From: Nitriliruptoraceae bacterium
GTDB taxonomy: Bacteria > Actinomycetota > Nitriliruptoria > Nitriliruptorales > Nitriliruptoraceae
Reading direction: 5' to 3'
Assembly: GCA_007118045.1 (NCBI GenBank)
Contig: SKTG01000475.1
Coordinates: forward strand, 1-17,150
DNA length: 17,150 nt
Made by a program: the position numbers and the translations under genes. Shown one piece after another: positions 12,223-17,150 of this stretch (position 1 is the first letter of the stretch; each line of letters starts with the position of its first letter). A model generated the notes under the pieces. That model was not told where the DNA came from. It ran no database searches and saw only the letters and a list, made by a program, of their open reading frames with translations.

Positions 12223-14976
12223 TCAGCCGGTGTTGCGAAGACCCGCCGCGATGCCGTTGGTGGCCACCAGCACGGCGCCCTGCAGTGCCTCCGTGTCGGC
12301 ACCGTCCCCGCCGGACCGTTCGGCGTCCCTGAGGCGTCCGAGCAGCGCGACCTGCACGGCGTGGAGCGGGTCGAGGTAGGGGTCGCGCAGCCGCAGGACG
12401 TCCCGGAGGTCCTCGTCGTGAGCGAGCAGCTCGTCGCCGCCGAGGACCTTGCGCAGCGCCGAGGCCGTGAGCTCGAACTCCCGCACCAACCGGGGCAGGA
12501 TCGCCTCGCGCACGGGCTCGCTCGCGAGCCGGGCGTAGTCGGTCGCGATCCGCAGATCGGCCTTGGCAAGGGCCATCTCGACGTTGTCCAGGGTCACCTT
12601 CAGCAGCGGACTGACGCCGACCAGGTCGCGGAGCTCCTGCCAGCGGTCCGGGTCCTCGCCGGCCCAGGTGTGCATGGCCGAGCCGACCCCGTACCACGCC
12701 GGCAGGTGGACGCGACACTGGGTCCAGGCGAAGACCCACGGGATCGCGCGGAGGTCCTCGATGCCCGCCCCGGCCCGGCGGCGGGCGGGCCGCGAGGCGA
12801 TGTTGAGCTGTCCGATGGCGTCGATCGGCGTGGCCTGATGGAGGTAGTCGGCGATCTCCTCGGTGCCGTAGACCAACGACCGGTACGCCTCGCGGGCCAG
12901 AGGCGCGAGCTCGTCCATGACCTGGTCGACGCGCGCCGTGGTCTTCGGGGAGCGGTGGGGGCGCACCGTGATCAGGACCGCGTGGATGACCTGTTCGAGG
13001 TGTCGGTGCGCGAGCGCCCGGTCCCGGTAGCGGGCCGCGATCACCTCGCCCTGCTCCGTGAGCTTGAAGCGACCCCGCACCGAGTCGTCCGGTTGCGCGC
13101 GGATGGCGGCGTTCGCCGGTCCGCCCCCGCGTCCGATCGACCCACCGCGACCGTGGAAGAGGGTGAGCTCGACCCCGTGCTCGTCGGCGATCTCGACCAG
13201 GGTGCGCTGGGCACGCTGCAGCTCCCACGTGGCCGTCAGGTAGCCGCTGTCCTTGTTGGAGTCGGAGTAGCCGATCATCACCTGCTGGTGATCGCCACGC
13301 CGGCGGACGTGCTCGCGGTAGGGCTCGCAGCGCAGCAGCTCGTCGAGGATCTTCGGAGCGCGGTGGAGGTCGTCGACCGTCTCGAGCAACGGCGTCACGT
13401 CGAGCCCGTCGGCGCAGCCGGCGTCCCGCGCCATGACGAGCACGGCGAGCACGTCCGAGACGTCGGTGGTCATGGAGATGATGTAGGTGTCGATCGCCTC
13501 CGGGCCCAGGCGTTCGTGGGCGCGGCGCACGGTCCGGAACAACGCCAGGGTCTCGTCGGTCTCCGCGCCCAGGTCGAGCACGGCCGGTGTCAGCGGCCGG
13601 TCGATCGACAGCTCGTGGCGCAGCAGCTCCCGTTTGCGCTCCTCGGGCAGCGCCGCGTAGTCGTCGGCGTCGCCGTACCGCGCGAACAGGGTCGTCAGCG
13701 CGGCCGCGTGGCGTGCCGCGTGCTGCCGGAGATCGAGGGTCACCAGATGGAAGCCGAAGACCTCCGCCTGGACCTGCAGATCGCGGACCCGACCGTCGGC
13801 GACGAGGTGGGCCCCGGCTTGTCGCAGGCTGTCGCGCAGCAGCTGCAGGTCGTCCACGAAGTCCTGACTCCGGGCGTACGAACGCGGGTCGTGCCGGACG
13901 TCGGCCCGCCACGGGCGACCGGCACGGTCCTCGGTGACCTGGAGCACCTGGTAGACGAGCGCGAGGAACTGGCGGTGCGGCTGCTCGACGTAGCGCCGCT
14001 CGACGTTGGCCGCCTCGTCGGGGAGCACCTCGGCGATCTCGCGGTACCGGGCGGTCAGCTCCGGGGTGGGTGCGTGGCGGCCGGAGATCGACAGGTGCGC
14101 GTGGAGCCGGTCGATCGAACGGCGAAGCAGGCGCAGGGCCATGACCTTGTGCTCCCGCAACGTCCGTTCGGTCACGTCGGCGGTCACGTTGGGGTTGCCG
14201 TCCCGGTCACCGCCGATCCAGGAACCGAAGGACAGGAAACGGTTCACGTCGACCCGCAGGTCCGGGAAGTGGGTCGTGACGGCCTGATCGAGCTCCCGGT
14301 ACAGGCGCGGCACCAGATCGAAGAGGACCGTGTCGATCCAGAACATCCCGTTGCGCACCTCGTCGATCACCGAGGGCGCCCGGGCCCGGGTCTCCTCGGT
14401 CAGCCACAACGAGGCGATCTCCTCCGCGAGGTAGTCGACCGTGGCGGTGCGCACCTCCGGGGAGAGGCGCTCCTGGTCCAGCCGGCGCAACGCGGCCGAG
14501 ATCCGCCCGAGCTTGGTCAGCACGGTCCGTCGCTTGGACTCGGTCGGGTGAGCGGTCAGCACGGGCCTGATCGCGACGCGCTCGAGGAGTTCGGCGGCCT
14601 GGTCCTCCGTGACCCCCCGCTGCGCCAGCCAGCCCACGGCCGAGCCGATGGTCTCCTGGTAGACCTCGCCGGCGTCGGCCGCGTCCTGTCGGTCGAAGAT
14701 GAGCTGACGGACCAGTGCCTGGTCCTCCGCCAGGTTGATGAGGTGGAACCACGAGGCGAACGCGGTGACCACGATCATCGCGTCCTCGACGGGAACGCCG
14801 TGGAGCAGCTCGATCAGCTCGGCGCTCGCCGACTGGTCCCCGGCGCGGTTCTCGATCGCGAGGCTGCGCACGCGCTCGACGAGCGCGAGCTTGTCCTCCC
14901 CCTCGATGTCGGCGATCGTGCGTCCGAGCAGGTCTCCGAGCAGTCGGACCTGCGTGCTCGTCGCTTCGCGATCCAC
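12223..14976 (-). CDS. ppc: Phosphoenolpyruvate carboxylase
   Basis: The enzyme adds bicarbonate to phosphoenolpyruvate to make oxaloacetate, refilling the citric-acid cycle. The 917-residue product is full length (E. coli Ppc is 883). Catalytic motifs are present in the right order: VLTAHPTES with His143, GSWIGGDRDGNP (251-262), GYSDSNKDSGY with Lys575 (569-579), FHGRGGSIGRGGGP (607-620), and the C-terminal NGIAAGLRNTG end conserved across the family. No segment is missing or interrupted. It starts at GTG (14976) with a weak GGAG site five bases upstream; no better start lies nearby. It is transcribed alone, divergent from the sulfurtransferase gene. Confidence 0.98.
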   Translation of the reverse strand: MDREATSTQVRLLGDLLGRTIADIEGEDKLALVERVRSLAIENRAGDQSASAELIELLHGVPVEDAMIVVTAFASWFHLINLAEDQALVRQLIFDRQDAADAGEVYQETIGSAVGWLAQRGVTEDQAAELLERVAIRPVLTAHPTESKRRTVLTKLGRISAALRRLDQERLSPEVRTATVDYLAEEIASLWLTEETRARAPSVIDEVRNGMFWIDTVLFDLVPRLYRELDQAVTTHFPDLRVDVNRFLSFGSWIGGDRDGNPNVTADVTERTLREHKVMALRLLRRSIDRLHAHLSISGRHAPTPELTARYREIAEVLPDEAANVERRYVEQPHRQFLALVYQVLQVTEDRAGRPWRADVRHDPRSYARSQDFVDDLQLLRDSLRQAGAHLVADGRVRDLQVQAEVFGFHLVTLDLRQHAARHAAALTTLFARYGDADDYAALPEERKRELLRHELSIDRPLTPAVLDLGAETDETLALFRTVRRAHERLGPEAIDTYIISMTTDVSDVLAVLVMARDAGCADGLDVTPLLETVDDLHRAPKILDELLRCEPYREHVRRRGDHQQVMIGYSDSNKDSGYLTATWELQRAQRTLVEIADEHGVELTLFHGRGGSIGRGGGPANAAIRAQPDDSVRGRFKLTEQGEVIAARYRDRALAHRHLEQVIHAVLITVRPHRSPKTTARVDQVMDELAPLAREAYRSLVYGTEEIADYLHQATPIDAIGQLNIASRPARRRAGAGIEDLRAIPWVFAWTQCRVHLPAWYGVGSAMHTWAGEDPDRWQELRDLVGVSPLLKVTLDNVEMALAKADLRIATDYARLASEPVREAILPRLVREFELTASALRKVLGGDELLAHDEDLRDVLRLRDPYLDPLHAVQVALLGRLRDAERSGGDGADTEALQGAVLVATNGIAAGLRNTG

Positions 14977-15005
14977 GTCGGCTCCGTGGTCTCAGGGGCG
15001 GGCAG

Positions 15006-15031
15006 GGTGCAGCCGCGGGACGCGGGGCACC
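15006..15031 (-). other. Two-part hairpin at the predicted 5' end of the ppc mRNA
   Basis: Outer arms GGTGC (15006-15010) and GCACC (15027-15031) flank inner arms CCGCG (15013-15017) and CGCGG (15021-15025) with a three-base loop. It lies 10 bases downstream of a candidate -10 element for ppc and about 30 bases before the start codon. Confidence 0.4.
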
Positions 15032-15041
15032 GGCGTGCGGG

Positions 15042-15047
15042 AGCCTA
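15042..15047 (-). promoter_or_regulatory. Candidate -10 hexamer TAGGCT for ppc
   Basis: TAGGCT on the minus strand fits TANNNT and would start transcription near 15035, some 60 bases before the ppc start codon. No -35 box is recognisable. Confidence 0.35.
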
Positions 15048-15131
15048 CGCGGGCGCTCGGCGTGCCGGGAGGCCACGGGGGCTCGACCACCGCCGAGCTC
15101 GCGCGCCGAGGCTGCGCAGTGATCGGCTCGG

Positions 15132-15137
15132 TAGCGT
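15132..15137 (+). promoter_or_regulatory. Candidate -10 hexamer TAGCGT for the sulfurtransferase gene
   Basis: TAGCGT fits TANNNT and predicts a transcript start near 15144, giving a leader of about 40 bases. No -35 element is recognisable. Confidence 0.4.
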
Positions 15138-15144
15138 CGGGGCC

Positions 15145-15164
15145 GGCGGCCGGACGCGGCCGCC
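15145..15164 (+). other. Perfect 8-bp hairpin at the 5' end of the sulfurtransferase leader
   Basis: GGCGGCCG (15145-15152) and CGGCCGCC (15157-15164) pair exactly around a four-base GACG loop. The hairpin lies seven bases after the candidate -10 and eight bases before the GGGAG ribosome site, so it would occupy most of the 5' leader. Confidence 0.5.
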
Positions 15165-15182
15165 ACTGGTTGGGAGCTGGAC

Positions 15183-16043
15183 ATGTCCGTGGATGCGTTG
15201 CCCCCGTTCGTCACGGTGACGTGGCTGCGCGAACGCCTCGACGCCGACCCCGCCGGCCTGGTCCTGGTCGACGCCCGGTGGTCGCTGGACGGCAGCGAGG
15301 GCCTGCACACCTACCTGCAGGGGCACCTGCCGGGGGCCGTCTTCGTGGACCTCGACCACGAGCTCTCGGACCCGGCGTCCCCGGAGGCCGGGCGGCACCC
15401 CCTGCCCGAGCCCGAGCGGTTCGCCCGTGACCTCGGCGCGTTGGGGATCGGCCACGACGTCCCCGTCGTCGCCTACGACCAGGGGCCGGGGGTCGCTCCC
15501 GCACGGCTGGTGTGGCTGCTGCGCGCCATCGGCCAGCCCGCCGCGGTGCTCGACGGCGGTCTGGCGGCCTGGGACGGCCCGGTCACGAGCCGGGTGCCCT
15601 CCCGGTCCGCCGTCCAGCGCGACCCGGTGCCGTGGCCGAACGACCGCCTCGTGGACGGCGAGGCGGTCGCCGCGCTGACGGGGGACCCGGCGGCGCTGCT
15701 GCTCGACGCCCGGGACCCGGCCAGGTACGCGGGTGACCACGAGCCGGTGGATCCCGTCGCGGGCCACATCCCGGGTGCGCGCAACGCGCCACTCGCCGGC
15801 AACCTCGTCGGTGGTCGGCTGCGGGAGACGGACGATCTCCGCGAGCGCTACGACCGGCTCGGGACCTTCGACGCCGAGCAGGTCGTCGCGTACTGCGGCT
15901 CCGGCGTCGCCGCGTGCCACGACCTGCTGGTCCTGGAGACCCTCGGGGTGCGGGGACGCCTCTACGCCGGTTCCTGGTCGGCGTGGAGCCAGGTCCCGGG
16001 CGCCGAGGTGGAGCGCGGCCACGACGCCGTGGGACCCGCCTGA
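15183..16043 (+). CDS. sseA: Two-domain sulfurtransferase, 3-mercaptopyruvate type
   Basis: The 286-residue protein is a tandem rhodanese. The N-terminal domain (about 10-135) is inactive, with Asp99 where the catalytic cysteine would be. The C-terminal domain (about 155-275) carries Cys238 in the loop CGSGVAA. This CG-S-GV loop is typical of 3-mercaptopyruvate sulfurtransferases, whereas thiosulfate-specific rhodaneses usually have a more basic CRKGV-type loop, so mercaptopyruvate is the likelier sulfur donor. Other family marks are HLPGAVFVDLDHELSD (48-63), VLDGGLAAW (122-130) and GHIPGARNAP (194-203). The ATG has GGGAG upstream. It lies divergent to ppc, with no obvious functional link. 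It could in principle use thiosulfate as well. Confidence 0.93.
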   Translation: MSVDALPPFVTVTWLRERLDADPAGLVLVDARWSLDGSEGLHTYLQGHLPGAVFVDLDHELSDPASPEAGRHPLPEPERFARDLGALGIGHDVPVVAYDQGPGVAPARLVWLLRAIGQPAAVLDGGLAAWDGPVTSRVPSRSAVQRDPVPWPNDRLVDGEAVAALTGDPAALLLDARDPARYAGDHEPVDPVAGHIPGARNAPLAGNLVGGRLRETDDLRERYDRLGTFDAEQVVAYCGSGVAACHDLLVLETLGVRGRLYAGSWSAWSQVPGAEVERGHDAVGPA

Positions 16044-16053
16044 CCGGCGTCTG

Positions 16054-16072
16054 GGGTCGGCCGTGGCGACCC
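16054..16072 (+). terminator. Possible terminator of the sulfurtransferase gene
   Basis: GGGTCG (16054-16059) and CGACCC (16067-16072) pair around a seven-base loop, 11 bases past the stop codon. A further hairpin CGGACCC/GGGTCCG follows at 16103-16118. No U-tract is present. Confidence 0.4.
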
Positions 16073-16102
16073 GACCGATCCGGCGCGTGCGGTCCGAACG
16101 GA

Positions 16103-16118
16103 CGGACCCACGGGTCCG
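16103..16118. repeat. 7-bp palindrome between the sulfurtransferase and membrane-protein genes
   Basis: CGGACCC (16103-16109) and GGGTCCG (16112-16118) are exact reverse complements two bases apart. It sits 23 bases upstream of the candidate -10 of the downstream gene, so it could be an operator as well as a second terminator stem. Confidence 0.35.
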
Positions 16119-16140
16119 CCGCCCGACGCCGCGTCGCGAG

Positions 16141-16146
16141 TACCTT
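16141..16146 (+). promoter_or_regulatory. Candidate -10 hexamer TACCTT for the edge membrane protein
   Basis: TACCTT fits TANNNT and predicts a start near 16153, about 60 bases before the TTG start codon. No -35 element is evident. Confidence 0.3.
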
Positions 16147-16154
16147 CCCTCCAT

Positions 16155-16170
16155 CCCGGGAACGCCCGGG
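16155..16170 (+). other. 6-bp hairpin at the predicted 5' end of the membrane-protein mRNA
   Basis: CCCGGG (16155-16160) and CCCGGG (16165-16170) are each self-complementary and pair around an AACG loop, eight bases after the candidate -10. CCCGGG is common in DNA of this composition, so chance is possible. Confidence 0.35.
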
Positions 16171-16213
16171 CCCGAGCGCTGCCGGCACCGTGCGGGGCGC
16201 AGCAGGAGCCACG

Positions 16214-17150
16214 TTGCCACTGTTCCGGTTCATCATCCTGGGTATCGCCAAGACCCTCTCGAAGGTCTTCGGCCTGGCGACGATGGCCTTCTTCGGGCGC
16301 CTGCCGTCCCGGGACGACGAGAAGGTCGCGGCGGTCGGTCTGCTGTCGATCACCTGGCTGCCGGCGTTCGTCGCGATCTTCGTGCCGCCGCTCGCCGAGA
16401 TGCTCATCCCCTTCCTGCCCGACGACGACGCGATCCTCCGGGCCGTCGCGATCGCCGCCACGCTCCTCATCCCCGTCGCCAACGGCATCCTGATCAACCG
16501 CATGCACAACCAACGGGAGGGTCGCGGCCGGCGGCCCGCCCTGATCATGGTGCACGCCTTCTGGTACACGCCCCTGGTCGGGCTGGTGACCACCGCCATC
16601 GTGATCCTCGTGCCGTTCATCAAGGCCTCGTACCTGGCCAAGCGCTACAAGATCGCCCGGCTGCTGGTGGTCATCCCGAAGCGCAGCTACGAGGACGTCG
16701 TCGACCACATCGTCGAGGTCCTGCGGGCGCGCGGCATCGAGGCCGAGACGAGCGACCCCGCCCGCTCGCTGCGGATCGGGTTCGGGCTGCTCGGTTTCGT
16801 GCTCGGACACATCTTCGCGCGTGAGATGGCCACGGAACTGCGCTCGATCCGTGGCCGTGACGCCGACGACGACGTGTACGAGGTCCTGGTGCACGCCGCG
16901 GACCTGACCATCGTCGGTCAGCAGAAACAGTCGGCCCGCGTCCACGCCGTCCTGGCCGAGGGCATCGACGAGCGTCACGTCTACTTCACGTGGGACGACG
17001 ATGCCCAGGCGCTCGAGGACCGCATGCGCGAGCAGCGGGAGCGACTGGCGGCCGGCGAGGAGATCGACCTCGACGAGATCCGCCAGATCGTGGAGGACCT
17101 CGCGACGCTCGAGCTCGACAAGGAGGAGTGGAGCAACGTCCGGCGCAACC
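16214..17150 (+). CDS. Membrane protein of unknown function, N-terminal 312 residues (cut by window edge)
   Basis: The frame is open from a TTG at 16214, with AGGAG five bases upstream, to the window edge. I translated it directly. Three hydrophobic segments at about 37-60, 73-95 and 111-137 are likely membrane helices. They are preceded by an amphipathic N-terminus (FRFIILGIAKTLSKVFGL) and followed by the basic KASYLAKRYKIAR stretch. After them comes a soluble alpha/beta-looking region (150-262) with RSYEDVVDHIVEVLRARGIE (157-176), a glycine-rich hydrophobic GFGLLGFVLGHIFA (189-202) and ADLTIVGQQKQSARVHAVLAE (229-249), then a charged helical, possibly coiled-coil segment (264-305). I do not recognise the family. 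Composition and reading-frame quality are those of a real gene. Confidence 0.82.
   Translation, partial: MPLFRFIILGIAKTLSKVFGLATMAFFGRLPSRDDEKVAAVGLLSITWLPAFVAIFVPPLAEMLIPFLPDDDAILRAVAIAATLLIPVANGILINRMHNQREGRGRRPALIMVHAFWYTPLVGLVTTAIVILVPFIKASYLAKRYKIARLLVVIPKRSYEDVVDHIVEVLRARGIEAETSDPARSLRIGFGLLGFVLGHIFAREMATELRSIRGRDADDDVYEVLVHAADLTIVGQQKQSARVHAVLAEGIDERHVYFTWDDDAQALEDRMREQRERLAAGEEIDLDEIRQIVEDLATLELDKEEWSNVRRN

Noticed and set aside
12361..15219. A 952-codon open frame on the plus strand opposite ppc.
   Set aside because: It is the antisense shadow of a full-length PEP carboxylase with all its catalytic motifs. Long antisense frames are expected when third codon positions are nearly all G or C. 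The translation has no recognisable domain.
728..16076. GGTCGG...CCGACC stem recurring at 728-753, 11508-11526 and 16055-16076, suggesting a dispersed repeat family.
   Set aside because: Only six bases are shared, loop lengths differ, flanks are unrelated, and such GC-rich six-mers are frequent here by chance.
1..17150. CRISPR arrays, tRNA or rRNA genes, insertion sequences, phage or toxin-antitoxin genes.
   Set aside because: No repeat-spacer array, clover-leaf sequence, transposase motif or terminal inverted repeat with target duplication was seen on either strand.

Overview
The window is a very GC-rich, densely packed bacterial chromosome segment. It has frequent GTG and TTG starts, TANNNT-type -10 hexamers without clear -35 boxes, and a DevR/DevS-type sensor pair, all of which point to an Actinomycetota genome. 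The strongly acidic linkers in two exported proteins would suit a salt-adapted or deep-branching lineage such as Nitriliruptoria, but that placement is inference. No insertion sequence, CRISPR array, tRNA, rRNA or phage gene was seen.

Layout, left to right. Positions 1-711 hold two minus-strand genes of unknown function, the second cut by the window edge. Positions 963-6596 form one minus-strand thiamine operon. A TPP riboswitch is followed by thiamine pyrophosphokinase, a ThiB-type lipoprotein, a fused two-unit ThiP permease, a ThiQ-type ATPase with an extra C-terminal domain, and an alpha/beta hydrolase. Each junction overlaps by 1-4 bases. The riboswitch lets the cell shut off both uptake and the thiamine-to-TPP step when TPP is abundant; the hydrolase is an unexplained passenger or partner. 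Positions 6687-8294 hold a membrane-anchored multicopper oxidase fused to an N-terminal cupredoxin, with a strong hairpin at each end of the transcription unit.

Positions 8491-11500 form a redox/gas-sensing cluster. It contains a PNPOx-like flavin protein, a NarL-type response regulator close to DevR/DosR, and a divergent histidine kinase with two GAF domains that keeps the two haem-pocket residues of DevS. An imperfect 25-27 bp tandem repeat lies upstream of the PNPOx-like gene. A small SRPBCC-like protein converges on the kinase. Positions 12223-16043 hold phosphoenolpyruvate carboxylase and, divergently, a two-domain mercaptopyruvate-type sulfurtransferase. The right edge holds the first 312 codons of a membrane protein of unknown function that starts at a TTG codon.

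Most of the window is ordinary housekeeping and accessory metabolism. The observations most worth checking are the hydrolase coupled to the thiamine operon, the haem-sensor cluster with its promoter-proximal tandem repeat, the cupredoxin-MCO fusion with its inverted-repeat leader, and a recurring arrangement in which a short perfect hairpin lies at the predicted 5' end of the mRNA.
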